A stretch of DNA of 64,000 nt from Tolumonas auensis DSM 9187 (GTDB lineage Bacteria > Pseudomonadota > Gammaproteobacteria > Enterobacterales > Aeromonadaceae). Below are positions 28,342 through 38,301 of the stretch, in pieces. The stretch lies in assembly GCF_000023065.1 (NCBI RefSeq), contig NC_012691.1, forward strand, positions 1,222,501 to 1,286,500. The letters are read 5' to 3'. Position 1 is the stretch's first letter. Every line of letters begins with the position of its first letter. The position numbers and the translations under genes were made by a program. The notes below the pieces were generated by a model. That model worked only from the letters and a program-made list of their open reading frames with translations, did no database searches and was not told the DNA's origin.

Positions 28342-28569
28342 TCAAAGGACTTGATATAGCCCTCGTGAAACTTTGTTAAATATATGATGTTGGCCTGAGA
28401 AAGGATCTTTGTTCTTGTGGTTGTCACAAAAATCGCTTGGGAGAATGCTGCCCTCTGGGATTTCAGGATAATGGCGTTGGACCGTATCGATAATTTCTCT
28501 TGTTGATACCTCGCTACCTTTCGAGAATGTTCGAGTTATTGCATCGCGTATTTTATCTTTTCTATCCAT
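28342..28569 (-). CDS. Small R-M-associated protein (DUF7669-like)
   Basis: 75 residues beginning MDRKDKIRDAITRTFSKG. It has a winged-helix-like pattern (STREIIDTVQRHYPEIPEGSILPSDFC...FNKVSRGLYQVL) seen in small proteins beside restriction genes; I think it belongs to DUF7669, but this is from memory. It is divergent from hsdR across 334 bases and could be a regulator. Confidence 0.6.
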   Translation of the reverse strand: MDRKDKIRDAITRTFSKGSEVSTREIIDTVQRHYPEIPEGSILPSDFCDNHKNKDPFSGQHHIFNKVSRGLYQVL

Positions 28570-28903
28570 TTTCTGGCTTCTCAATAAACATGGTTTGAGC
28601 TGCTCACGAATGAACGAAGAGCAGAATCGTAGTGTTAGCTGCTAGCCGTTAGAGTTTGACGAAAAGAATATCCAATTCTACTCAGACAGCACAGCGATTT
28701 ATCTTCAGATACGAATAGGCTCTGTTTGAAAAAATTCATAACGACAGGATATTTCAAAATATGGTTTTTCCAAGCTTACGATCCACACTCTTCTTCAGAA
28801 GCAATTAATCTTCAAACTGCACCATATCCATGATTTTGCACATCGCTCTGGTGTGCAAAGTTTGGTATAACGAAGTAAGTTCTGTTTGGAGACTCAGCAA
28901 CAT
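28570..28903. other. Intergenic region upstream of hsdR
   Basis: 334 bases without a gene between the divergent small protein and hsdR. AT-rich; a TTGAAA near 28726 with a TATTT element 18 bases on could be a promoter, but it is weak. Nothing else seen. Confidence 0.3.
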
Positions 28904-31900
28904 ATGGCGACTTCTTTAAATTTTGAATTGATCCGTGGTCACAATGAGAAGCTTGCGAACATTGGCATGTTGGCTGAGCAGATTTTATATCTCGATCCGG
29001 GAAGTGCGATCACTCGGCTAAGAGGGTTCGCGGAAGAAGTCACCAAAGAGATCTATGAAATCGACTGTTTGCCAAAACCGCCAACAGCCAATTTCATGGA
29101 TTTATTGAAAAATGATGCCTTTGTGAATATCACGGAAAGCAGACTACGCGATCTGCTTCATTTCTTACGTAAAGAAGGCAACGATACCGCACATGGTGGC
29201 GATGGTTCTTTAGATAAAGCGTTTGCTGCGTTAGGTGTTGCTCATCAGTTGGGCCAATATATGGCCATCAACTATTATGGTTTTTTCCAGTCTGATTTAT
29301 CTGCGCTTAGCTATCCACCTAAGCCGGGTAATTTAAACATTGCACAAAAAGAGCTCGAAAAATTACTGGAAGAGAACCAGGCTAAGCAAGAACAGCTCTC
29401 TCATGAGTTAGAAATGGAGCGTAAAGCTCGTCAGCATGCGGAGGCAACTGCTGAGAAACTGCAGGCTGCCAGAGTTCGAAGTCAGCAAACTGCAAACAGC
29501 TTGGCGTGGGATGAAAACCAAACCCGCAAGATGTTGATTGATACACAATTGGCAGCGGCAGGTTGGGATCTCTCAGACCCGGAACAAGTCGGCTTAGAAA
29601 TCGAAGTTCTTCATCAACCAACAACGTCTGGCATTGGCTATGCGGACTATGTTTTATGGGGCGACGATGGTAATCCGTTGGCCGTAATTGAAGCGAAACG
29701 CTCACGCGAAACTATGCAAAAGGGGCGGGAACAGGCGCGTTATTACGCGGAAGGGCTGGCTAAACAGTTTAATTGCCCGATGCCTATCGTTTTCTATACC
29801 AACGGCTATGAGATCTGCATTTGGGATACCAAACAATACAACGCATATCGGCAGGTATTTGGTTTTTACTCCAAAGACAGCCTGATGTTTTTGCATTACC
29901 AGCATCAGCATAAAGAAAAAAATCTGGAAGTGCTAAACCCTGATCCCTCCATTGCGGGCCGCCCATATCAGATTGAAGCAATTAAATCGGTGACAAACCG
30001 CTTCCAAAATCAGCGCAGACAAACGCTGATTGTTCAGGCGACAGGCACCGGCAAAACTCGTGTATCAATTGCGCTAGTGGCATTGCTGTTAAAAGCGCGC
30101 TGGGTGAAGCGTGTTCTCTTTCTATGTGATCGCAAAGAACTCCGTCGTCAGGCTGATGACGCGTTCAAACTCCATTTAGCGTCAGAGCCACGCTGTGTTG
30201 TGGGTGAATCAAATCGGATTGATCAGTCAGCTCGTATATTTGTGGCTACGTATCCCGGCATGATGAACCGGTTCTCTCAGTTGGATGTAGGTTTTTTTGA
30301 TCTCATCATTGCTGATGAATCGCACCGCAGTATCTACAACAAATACCGCGACATTTTCGATTACTTCGATGCTTTACAGGTGGGGCTTACCGCAACACCA
30401 GTGAAGTTTATTGCTCGTAACACCTTTGATCTTTTCGGCTGTGAAAACGGCGACCCGACCTTTAACTTTGATCTGGCGGAAGCAATTGCCCATGAACCGC
30501 GTTATCTGAATCCGTTCCGGGTTAAAGAGTTCACTACGGAATTCCTGCGCGATGGCATTCATTATAAAGATCTGACACCAGAACAGCGGGAACAGCTGGA
30601 AGAAGATCTGGGTGCAGAAGAAGCTCAGAACGTACACTTCAAAGGCAAAGAGATCGGCAAAAAGATCTTCAGTGCATCAACCGATTGCCAGATATTAGAA
30701 AACCTGATGACGAATGGCATCAAAGACGCCACTCAGTCGCTGGTGGGTAAAACTATTATTTTTGCCCAAAGTCAGGAACACGCGGAACATCTGGAATCGA
30801 TGTTTGTAAAACTCTACCCGCAATATGGCACCAAGGTGTGCAAGGTCATCCATAACAAGGTTGATCGACCTGAAGCGCGAATTGATGAATTCAAGAGTCC
30901 GGATAATCCATTCCGCATCGCGATTTCAGTCGATATGTTAGATACCGGAATTGATGTGCCGGAAGTGGTCAATCTTGTCTTCGCTCGTCCGGTGAAGTCA
31001 TGGGTGAAATTCTGGCAGATGATTGGCCGTGGCACTCGTTTATGTGAAAACTTGTTCGGGCCGGGTAAAGACAAAGAAGAGTTTTTAATTTTTGACCATT
31101 ACGGAAACTTTAAATATTTTGATGAGGAATATACCGAAGCGGAAGTGGTGGCGAGCCGTTCGCTATTGCAAACGGTATTTGAAGCACGCCTGACGTTGGC
31201 TGATACCGCCATGAAGAAAACGTCAGTTAAAGCGTTTGAGTTGGCGGTAGCGTTATTGAAAGCCGATATCTGTGATTTACCCGAAGATGCTATTGCTGTG
31301 CGTCGTGAATTGCGGCTGGTGAAATTGCTACAAGAAAGCGACATGCTTAGTAGCATGGAAGCTTCAACACGCCATTCATTAGAGAAAATCATCGCGCCGT
31401 TGATGGGTTCTCGTCCGTTGAAAGACATGGATGCCTCGTTATTTGATCGTTTGATCGCTGAATTGCAAACCGCGCATTTACTGGCCAGCAGTGAGCTAGA
31501 AAACCTGAAAGCGGAACTGATTGCTGCGGTGCAAAATCTGGCGGTGACTATCAATGACGTGCGCCTGAAAGCCGATGAAATGGAAGCAGTGCAAAGCTAC
31601 GATTACTGGGCCAATTTATCGGTAGCGCGATTAGAGCAAACCCGGCTTGAGTTGCGAGCTATCATGAAGTTCAAAAAACGTAGCGTTGGGCCGGGTTATA
31701 CCACACCAGCCACCTCGACATTTGATGATGGGGCGCAAATCAATGAGCGTATTGTGACCCTAAATCCGAACGATGCTTATGTCTATCGGAAACGCCTGAA
31801 AGAGATCCTGGATGCCATGCTGGAGAAAAACCCGGTGCTGCAGAAGATCTACAAAAATGTGCCGGTGACAGAAGATGAGCTGACCTCACTGACATCAACG

Positions 31901-32275
31901 GTGCTAACGCAATATCCGGGTGTTGACCCGCGAGTATTAAACGAGTTTTACGGTCGCTCACCGCAACAATTGAATATTACGTTGTGTCAGTTGGTCGGTT
32001 TAGATGCCAAAGAGGTGGATAAATGTTTCACTGACTTTTTGCAAAAAGCACAATTAACCTATCAGCAAACACAATATCTGAATCAGTTAAAAATCTTTAT
32101 CGGCCGTTATGGGCGTATTCAGTTGGCTGAATTATACGAAGGCCCGTTTAAACATATTTCGAACGGTGATGGCCTTGAGATTTTTGATGAAACGCATATT
32201 GAACAACTAACACAGCTCATGCAGCCGTTCCTGTTACCAAATAATCCAGTTATCAGTCCGTTGATGAAAGCCTGA
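28904..32275 (+). CDS. hsdR: Type I restriction enzyme HsdR subunit
   Basis: 1123 residues. An N-terminal DUF4145 region (about 1-120) and coiled coil are followed by the PD-(D/E)xK nuclease (IEVLHQPTTSGIGYADYVLW, VIEAKRS, about 235-270), then SF2 helicase motifs: QATGTGKTRVSIAL (Walker A), IIADESHRSIYNKY (DEAH-type), GLTATP, SVDMLDTGIDVPEV and QMIGRGTRLC. It translocates DNA and cleaves unmodified targets with HsdM and HsdS. The start was set at the ATG after GGAG; a TTG 18 bases upstream is the alternative. hsdM follows 86 bases later. Confidence 0.95.
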   Translation: MATSLNFELIRGHNEKLANIGMLAEQILYLDPGSAITRLRGFAEEVTKEIYEIDCLPKPPTANFMDLLKNDAFVNITESRLRDLLHFLRKEGNDTAHGGDGSLDKAFAALGVAHQLGQYMAINYYGFFQSDLSALSYPPKPGNLNIAQKELEKLLEENQAKQEQLSHELEMERKARQHAEATAEKLQAARVRSQQTANSLAWDENQTRKMLIDTQLAAAGWDLSDPEQVGLEIEVLHQPTTSGIGYADYVLWGDDGNPLAVIEAKRSRETMQKGREQARYYAEGLAKQFNCPMPIVFYTNGYEICIWDTKQYNAYRQVFGFYSKDSLMFLHYQHQHKEKNLEVLNPDPSIAGRPYQIEAIKSVTNRFQNQRRQTLIVQATGTGKTRVSIALVALLLKARWVKRVLFLCDRKELRRQADDAFKLHLASEPRCVVGESNRIDQSARIFVATYPGMMNRFSQLDVGFFDLIIADESHRSIYNKYRDIFDYFDALQVGLTATPVKFIARNTFDLFGCENGDPTFNFDLAEAIAHEPRYLNPFRVKEFTTEFLRDGIHYKDLTPEQREQLEEDLGAEEAQNVHFKGKEIGKKIFSASTDCQILENLMTNGIKDATQSLVGKTIIFAQSQEHAEHLESMFVKLYPQYGTKVCKVIHNKVDRPEARIDEFKSPDNPFRIAISVDMLDTGIDVPEVVNLVFARPVKSWVKFWQMIGRGTRLCENLFGPGKDKEEFLIFDHYGNFKYFDEEYTEAEVVASRSLLQTVFEARLTLADTAMKKTSVKAFELAVALLKADICDLPEDAIAVRRELRLVKLLQESDMLSSMEASTRHSLEKIIAPLMGSRPLKDMDASLFDRLIAELQTAHLLASSELENLKAELIAAVQNLAVTINDVRLKADEMEAVQSYDYWANLSVARLEQTRLELRAIMKFKKRSVGPGYTTPATSTFDDGAQINERIVTLNPNDAYVYRKRLKEILDAMLEKNPVLQKIYKNVPVTEDELTSLTSTVLTQYPGVDPRVLNEFYGRSPQQLNITLCQLVGLDAKEVDKCFTDFLQKAQLTYQQTQYLNQLKIFIGRYGRIQLAELYEGPFKHISNGDGLEIFDETHIEQLTQLMQPFLLPNNPVISPLMKA

Positions 32276-32361
32276 GCGAACGGAGTTTGTAAACTTACGA
32301 ATTTCGTTTTGCTCGGTATAATCGGCATCATTGCAGCAAGCACTTCATTTAAGAGAACACT

Positions 32362-33903
32362 ATGTTAACTGGCCAACTCCGTAACGATATCGACAGCCTG
32401 TGGGAAAAGTTCTGGACGGGTGGTGTCACCAATCCGCTGGTGGTCATCGAGCAAATCAGTTATCTGATGTTTTCGCGCATGCTGGATATTCAAGAAACAC
32501 AGGCTGAAAAAAAAGCACAACGCACAAACTGCCCATTCCAGCATCTGTTTCCTGATTCGCCGGAAGGCCAGTTATTGCGCTGGCAGAATTACAAAAACAT
32601 GTCGGGTAAAGAGTTATTACCGCACCTGCGTGACAAGGTGTTTCCGTATTTTGCGAATGTAGAATTAGCCGGTTCTGATATTGCACAGTTTATGGCTACC
32701 GCGGATTTACAGATCCGCAGTGAAGCGGTGATCACAGCGGCGGTGGAAATGGTCGATAAGCTGCCGCTTGATAAAAGCGATGTGAAAGGCGATATCTACG
32801 AATATCTACTGAGTAAGCTCTCGTCTGCAGGCATCAACGGTCAGTTCAGAACCCCGCGCCATATCATTGATATGATGATTGAAATGATCGACGTGCAACC
32901 AACAGAAACGGTCTGCGACCCTGCTTGTGGTACGGCAGGTTTCTTGGCTCGCACGATGGAATATTTAACCCGCAAATACTCCAGCCCTGAATCAATCTAT
33001 AAAGATGAAGATGGGAACCCGGTTTATTCGGGTGATTTATTGGCTCCATATTCTGAACACATTAATAAAGAGATGTTCTGGGGCTTAGATTTCGACAGCA
33101 CCATGCTGCGTGTTTCTGCGATGAATATGATGTTGCATGGTGTCAGTAATGCACATATCACCTATCAGGACAGCCTCAACAAATCTTTTGTCGGTAAACC
33201 GCAGGAAGAAAACTACTTCGATAAAATTCTGGCCAATCCACCGTTTAAAGGCAGCCTGGATGAAACCTCGGTGAATCCGTATGTGCTGAAAAAGGTGAAA
33301 ACCAAGAAAACAGAATTGCTGTTTGTGGCGCTGATTTTACGCATGCTGAAACTCGGTGGCCGCAGCGCCACTATCGTGCCTGATGGTGTGTTGTTTGGTA
33401 GCTCATCGGCGCATAAAGACCTACGCAAAGAGCTGATTGAAAATAACCAGCTCGAAGCCATGATCTCACTGCCCAGTGGCGTGTTTAAGCCGTATGCCGG
33501 TGTTTCAACTGGCATTCTGATTTTCACCAAAGGCGGCAGCACCGATCGCGTGTTTCTATATGACATGAAAGATGATGGCTATTCGCTCGATGATAAACGC
33601 ATTAAGAAGGATCATGATGGCGATATTCCTGATGTGATTGCTAAGTGGAAACGTTATACCGCGCTGTATGAGAAAAATGATGTTGCCACTATCGAAGCGG
33701 AGTTTTCTGACAAAACTAAGCCTGCATTTACGGTGTCAATCGATGAGCTGAAAGCCCAGAACTATGACTTGTCGCTAAACCGTTATAAAGAAGTGGTGTA
33801 TCAGGAAGAAAGCTACGAAAACCCAAAAGTGATTTTAGGCAAGCTGAAAGCGTTAGAGAATGAAATTCTGGCAGACCTGAATGCGCTGGAGGGGATGCTA
33901 TGA
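32362..33903 (+). CDS. hsdM: Type I DNA methyltransferase HsdM subunit
   Basis: 513 residues. HsdM_N helical domain at 1-140, then the N6-adenine methyltransferase domain: VCDPACGTAGFLAR (motif I, SAM binding) at about 188 and ILANPPFKGS (motif IV, NPPF) at about 290. It modifies host DNA at the site chosen by HsdS and completes the restriction complex. The stop overlaps the hsdS start (ATGA). Intact. Confidence 0.95.
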   Translation: MLTGQLRNDIDSLWEKFWTGGVTNPLVVIEQISYLMFSRMLDIQETQAEKKAQRTNCPFQHLFPDSPEGQLLRWQNYKNMSGKELLPHLRDKVFPYFANVELAGSDIAQFMATADLQIRSEAVITAAVEMVDKLPLDKSDVKGDIYEYLLSKLSSAGINGQFRTPRHIIDMMIEMIDVQPTETVCDPACGTAGFLARTMEYLTRKYSSPESIYKDEDGNPVYSGDLLAPYSEHINKEMFWGLDFDSTMLRVSAMNMMLHGVSNAHITYQDSLNKSFVGKPQEENYFDKILANPPFKGSLDETSVNPYVLKKVKTKKTELLFVALILRMLKLGGRSATIVPDGVLFGSSSAHKDLRKELIENNQLEAMISLPSGVFKPYAGVSTGILIFTKGGSTDRVFLYDMKDDGYSLDDKRIKKDHDGDIPDVIAKWKRYTALYEKNDVATIEAEFSDKTKPAFTVSIDELKAQNYDLSLNRYKEVVYQEESYENPKVILGKLKALENEILADLNALEGML

Positions 33904-35015
33904 GTTGGCCAATCGTAAAACTACATGATATTTGTAGACCAAGACAAAGGAAAACAATAGCAGCAAGTAGCTTGCTTGATTCTGGTTATTCTGTTTACGG
34001 CGCAAATGGGAAAATTGGATATTATTCTGAGTTCACTCATGAATTCCCTACATTGATGATCACTTGCCGAGGGGCAACCTGTGGTAATGTTCATATTTCA
34101 GAGCCGCGATCTTATATCAATGGCAACGCAATGGCTATTGATGATATCGATCCTCTCATTGTTGATCTCAAATATCTATATTACTTTTTTTTGAAGAGAG
34201 GATTTGAAGATGTGATTTCAGGTTCTGCACAACCTCAAATTACAGGCCAAGGTCTGACGAAAGTTGAAATCCCTCTTCCCCCATTAGAAGAGCAAAAACG
34301 CATTGCCGCGATTCTCGATAAAGCCGATGCCATTCGCCAAAAACGCCAGCAAGCCATTGAGTTGGCAGACGAATTTCTGCGTAGTGTGTTTTTGGATATG
34401 TTCGGCGACCCAGTGACGAATCTGAAGGGGTGGGAGGTTGAATCATTATCATCGCTAATTCATGTTCAGGGTGGATATGCATTTAAAAGTGCTGATTTCG
34501 GCACAGAAGGTATACCAGTAGTTAAAATTGGAAATGCAAACAAAAAAGGCTTTACTGCTGAAAGTATAGATTTTGTACAGCCAACACACCCTGAAAAACT
34601 AAAACAATATGAGCTGTTTTCCGGTGATTTATTAATGAGTTTGACTGGGACAGTCGGGAAAGATGACTATGGAAATATCACGGAAGTAACCGAAGAATAT
34701 AATAAGTATTATTTGAATCAACGTGTGGCAAAAATATCTATCAAATCCAAGAAAATAAATAAAGAGTATTTAAAATACTGTCTATCTCATCAGGCCATGA
34801 AAAATGAGTTAATTAAAAACAACCGAGGAGTCCGACAGGCTAATATTAGTAATTCTGATATATATCAGTTAGTGGTTCCTGTTCCTGAATTAAATGATCA
34901 AGATTTTTTTTGTGATATTGTGAAGAACATTGAAAAACAAAAAAACAGATTGGAAGGTTTTTATGTTGAATCAAATGAACTTTTTGCGTCTTTAAGTGCT
35001 GAGTTATTTTCATGA
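33900..35015 (+). CDS. hsdS: Type I specificity subunit HsdS
   Basis: 371 residues. Two target-recognition domains, the first beginning WPIVKLHDICRPRQRK, are separated by a conserved helical spacer (IPLPPLEEQKRIAAILDKAD...). The second half is more AT-rich than hsdM and hsdR, common for recombining TRDs. The C-terminal conserved helix is short. It sets the DNA site for methylation and cleavage. The recognition sequence cannot be read from protein sequence. Confidence 0.92.
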   Translation: MSWPIVKLHDICRPRQRKTIAASSLLDSGYSVYGANGKIGYYSEFTHEFPTLMITCRGATCGNVHISEPRSYINGNAMAIDDIDPLIVDLKYLYYFFLKRGFEDVISGSAQPQITGQGLTKVEIPLPPLEEQKRIAAILDKADAIRQKRQQAIELADEFLRSVFLDMFGDPVTNLKGWEVESLSSLIHVQGGYAFKSADFGTEGIPVVKIGNANKKGFTAESIDFVQPTHPEKLKQYELFSGDLLMSLTGTVGKDDYGNITEVTEEYNKYYLNQRVAKISIKSKKINKEYLKYCLSHQAMKNELIKNNRGVRQANISNSDIYQLVVPVPELNDQDFFCDIVKNIEKQKNRLEGFYVESNELFASLSAELFS

Positions 35016-35038
35016 ATAAAGATTGAAGGTTGTTAAAT

Positions 35039-36502
35039 ATGAAAATAAAATCCTTAATCGTTGGTGGATTTAAAGGTGTTCAGGATAAGGTCATAATTCC
35101 TCTATCATCGATTACTCTCCTTTTTGGAGCTAATAGCACAGGTAAAAGCACTGTGTTACATGCTTTGTTGTATCTTTATGAAGTGATTGTTGCGAGAAAT
35201 TTTGACCCTCAATACAGCCAAGTTACCGGTGAAAAACTCTGGCTTGGTGGTTTTCAAAATTTAGTTCATGGGAAGAAAACGAATAACGTTATAACTCTTG
35301 GTGCAACATTAGATTTCAGTGATGGTGTTGATGTATGGAATGATTTTTTATCAACAGCCGAAACATGGTTGCTAGAATCACATTTAGGTTTTACTCCTGA
35401 TGCAACGACTAAAGTTATGTCATTTGAAATTGATATAGAATGGGATAATTTTGCAAAAAAAACTTATATCAGCCGCTTTGAGTGTTTCAGTTGTGATCAG
35501 CCATATCTGAGATTTGAATCTCAAGCAGGGAAGCAAGAATCTGTAATCACACACTACTCTCCATTATCTGATTGGCAAGTTAGTGAACCATTTGAAATTA
35601 ACAATATCTTCGAATCTGGGGAATGGGAAGCCGTTTATATTCCTTCTCGCGATGCATTACCTCCACTAATTAAAAGAATAGATTTATCAAATTGTCCTTT
35701 TGATTGGAGTAATGTCTTTCCTGAACACCCACTTGCGGCGCAAGTTTTTGCTGAAGCTGCACTTTCTCAGTCATCTTTAGCTCCCTTAAGGATATTAGGG
35801 CGAAAATTATTCAACTTATTACATATTGGGCCATTACGTGTTGTTCCTTGTCGCAATTTTATTTTAGAGGAAACAGCTACACCGGCGCGTTGGTATGATG
35901 GTTCAGCTGGCTGGGATCAATTTGCTTATGGTTCAGAATCACTGAGAAAACAGGTTAATGAGTATTTCGGTAAGTCATTTTTAGAATCGAACTACATTTT
36001 CGATATTCAAAAAATACCTGATGAAACAATCAAATACCGACAGGTGATATTGAAAGAGACTCAAACATCAACCAATTTAAGACCATCAGATGTTGGAATT
36101 GGTGTTTCTCAGGTATTTCCTTTTATTGTTGCATGTAGCATTAATCAAGACGCTATCATCTCTTGTGAACAACCAGAACTGCATATTCATCCCAAATGGC
36201 AATTGAGTTTAGCTGACATGATACTTGAATCATGTTATCAAAATTCTGGTCGCATGTTTCTTATTGAAACTCATAGTGAACATATTATGCTACGACTATT
36301 AAAGCGTCGGAGGCAAACGGCGGATGAGGTGCTTTCTGTTGATGACCATTTCTCTTGTTTCAAGCATGATGTTCAAATCATTTTTTGTGAGCAGGTTGAT
36401 GGAAAAACCATATTTCGAACAATAAAAACAACAGATGAAGGTGAGTTTGATAGTTATTGGCCGAATGGTTTTTTTGATGAACGAAGAGAGGAACTATTCT
36501 GA
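35039..36502 (+). CDS. OLD/DUF3696-like AAA ATPase
   Basis: 487 residues from an ATG with GAAGG upstream. ABC-type ATPase features: FKGVQDKVIIPL (N-terminal strand), LLFGANSTGKSTVLHAL (Walker A), a signature region near SDVGIGVSQVFP, SCEQPELHIHPKWQLSLADM (Walker B) and LIETHSEHIMLRLL (switch His). This is the AAA_21/DUF3696 group of SMC-like ATPases that pair with effectors in phage defence. No TOPRIM domain follows in the same chain. The next gene overlaps by one base (TGATG), so they likely form an ATPase-effector pair appended to the R-M operon. Confidence 0.82.
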   Translation: MKIKSLIVGGFKGVQDKVIIPLSSITLLFGANSTGKSTVLHALLYLYEVIVARNFDPQYSQVTGEKLWLGGFQNLVHGKKTNNVITLGATLDFSDGVDVWNDFLSTAETWLLESHLGFTPDATTKVMSFEIDIEWDNFAKKTYISRFECFSCDQPYLRFESQAGKQESVITHYSPLSDWQVSEPFEINNIFESGEWEAVYIPSRDALPPLIKRIDLSNCPFDWSNVFPEHPLAAQVFAEAALSQSSLAPLRILGRKLFNLLHIGPLRVVPCRNFILEETATPARWYDGSAGWDQFAYGSESLRKQVNEYFGKSFLESNYIFDIQKIPDETIKYRQVILKETQTSTNLRPSDVGIGVSQVFPFIVACSINQDAIISCEQPELHIHPKWQLSLADMILESCYQNSGRMFLIETHSEHIMLRLLKRRRQTADEVLSVDDHFSCFKHDVQIIFCEQVDGKTIFRTIKTTDEGEFDSYWPNGFFDERREELF

Positions 36503-37386
36503 TGTTGCATCTTGAATTCGCTATTTCTCCATCTGCTGTTAATACTTTATCTGATCTAACTATTATTCAATCTCGATTTGGTTATGCAAAAGGAGCATTG
36601 GTTTCTCAATTCCCTAAAGGATGGTTTCGAGAAGTAATTGAAAGGTTAAATTTACAAAATGAAATGCAAAAGAAAAAAGCTGAAGAAAAACTTAGAATTA
36701 TTAAGGACCAATCGCTGATCTCTCTATCAAGGGTATACAATGGTAAAACATGGTTAGAAGCAGCGGAAAACAGCCATTCAGAAGAACGATTTCACCGAAT
36801 TATTGATACTTCAGCTGTTGCCAATGAATATATTAAATCAATATTAGATGATCTTGATGATGATGATTTTAAATTTACTACTGAATATCAAAGAAAATCA
36901 ACATCTTTGGCTTATGCTGCAAAAGCATTGTTGATTAATGCAGAAAAAGTGACTCTTTTCGATCCGTATATATGCTCGACAAATATTGGATCAATGAATG
37001 TTTTAAATCAACTGATGTTATATTGTTATAAATCAGATGTTGAGTTTTATATTTTTAGTGATGAAGATAGAAAACCTTCATGGAATGAGCGAAAGGATAA
37101 ACTTGTAGAAATAGTAAAAACAATGCCAAAGAATATCAAGCTCTATTGGTATTCAGTTAATGATAATGGTTCTGGATTGATGCATAAGCGAGGATTGTTT
37201 ACATCTAAGGGTGGTCTTATCTATGATCGAGGATTTCAAGAGCCGAGAGATATAGACCAACAAAAATTATTTACAGATATCGCGCCTATGCCACTACAAA
37301 TGTTCGAGGCAGATTCTCAATTATATAACTCATCAACCAATCATGAAAATTTCAGAATTGTATATCAATGGTGTTCACATTCTTAA
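36502..37386 (+). CDS. Candidate PLD-like effector paired with the AAA ATPase
   Basis: 294 residues, coupled to the ATPase gene. I do not recognise a Pfam match with certainty. The second half has a phospholipase D-like layout: a strand with EKVTLFDPYICS, a helix-strand region with VEFYIFSDEDRK, then LMHKRGLFTSKGGLIYDRGF, similar to the H-x-R...T..GG..GF pattern of divergent PLD-type effectors, but a canonical HxKxxxxD is not present. Strikingly AT-rich, as is the ATPase gene, unlike hsdR/hsdM. A defence effector is a reasonable inference. Confidence 0.6.
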   Translation: MLHLEFAISPSAVNTLSDLTIIQSRFGYAKGALVSQFPKGWFREVIERLNLQNEMQKKKAEEKLRIIKDQSLISLSRVYNGKTWLEAAENSHSEERFHRIIDTSAVANEYIKSILDDLDDDDFKFTTEYQRKSTSLAYAAKALLINAEKVTLFDPYICSTNIGSMNVLNQLMLYCYKSDVEFYIFSDEDRKPSWNERKDKLVEIVKTMPKNIKLYWYSVNDNGSGLMHKRGLFTSKGGLIYDRGFQEPRDIDQQKLFTDIAPMPLQMFEADSQLYNSSTNHENFRIVYQWCSHS

Positions 37387-37435
37387 TAGTCAGTAAACCG
37401 TTTGAAGCACTTAGTTTGCACCAAGTGCTTTAATT

Positions 37436-38161
37436 CTAATAACTAATCCTTTTCGTCGGCACAAACCCATTCCGCCCTTGTAGCCAGCGACGAGCCTCTT
37501 CTACCGTAATCAGTACCTGAGCACCTTCTTTTATAAATGACAACGGATCAGTCTTACTGAATTGAGCATTACGAACACTACGAATATTACTCATGCCTGC
37601 CAGTAAAGCTAACTCAACGAGTGTTAAGTGCCGTCTATGTGTATCTGGATACCAACCGGCAGATAAAGGAACAAGGCCATTCCGTGCATCAGAATGAGGC
37701 AAGGGATCAGGATTATCTTCGGGGCTATAGTCCCCATCAAAATCCCATCGGTAGTTGAGTTTAATTCGAGCAATAAACTTATAAATTACTTTGATAGCTG
37801 CTTGGTTCAGCGGTGTTTCATCATATTCAAGTATCGGGTTTGCTGCGGTGATCCATTTTGCTAAATCGCCCAACATATCTGACAAGTGGTATTCAATAAC
37901 GTCTAATGGTTCGCCTAGTTCGGCAAACAGATACATTGGGTAGATATATTTCCACATCAATGAGTTTTCGAGCAATTTGATTTGCTTGGGCTCACCAAGA
38001 AAATCAATGACACCACAGCTCGTATCTGCCTCTCCGTGTCCGTGTGCGCTGTTACATAAGATCTCTAAAACAGAAAGCATTTCATATACAGAATGCTGTA
38101 ACTGATCTTCAGTAATAGGGAGCAGGTTAGCATTCTTCTTGATGGTTACACCAACTTGCAT
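37436..38161 (-). CDS. Unknown protein, possible regulator, divergent from the CARF cluster
   Basis: 241 residues from ATG 38161 with AGGAAA upstream. A helical N-terminal domain (about 10-130) precedes a C-terminal part with LVELALLAGMSNIRSVRNAQFSK and ITVEEARRWLQGRNGFVPTK, which resembles helix-turn-helix plus DNA-contacting helices of excisionase- or MerR-like proteins. Family not recognised. It is divergent from the 38302 gene across a 140-base region with repeated ATATGTA-type motifs, so regulation of that cluster is plausible. Confidence 0.55.
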   Translation of the reverse strand: MQVGVTIKKNANLLPITEDQLQHSVYEMLSVLEILCNSAHGHGEADTSCGVIDFLGEPKQIKLLENSLMWKYIYPMYLFAELGEPLDVIEYHLSDMLGDLAKWITAANPILEYDETPLNQAAIKVIYKFIARIKLNYRWDFDGDYSPEDNPDPLPHSDARNGLVPLSAGWYPDTHRRHLTLVELALLAGMSNIRSVRNAQFSKTDPLSFIKEGAQVLITVEEARRWLQGRNGFVPTKRISY

Positions 38162-38229
38162 TGAGTATTTCCTAGCTGAGTTCTTCTGCCGAAAATAATA
38201 GCACAAAATATGTAATCTAAAAGTGCATA

Positions 38230-38267
38230 TGTAGTTATTGACTACACATTGGCTTGTGTCCTATTGT
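38230..38267 (+). promoter_or_regulatory. Promoter with overlapping inverted repeat
   Basis: TTGACT (38238-38243) and TATTGT (38262-38267) are spaced 18 bases. The inverted repeat TGTAGT-TATTG-ACTACA (38230-38246) covers the -35, and related ATATGTA motifs occur to its left, so an operator for repression is likely. Confidence 0.5.
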
Positions 38268-38301
38268 AAATATGTACTTTATGAATACATATGGAGTTGC
38301 C

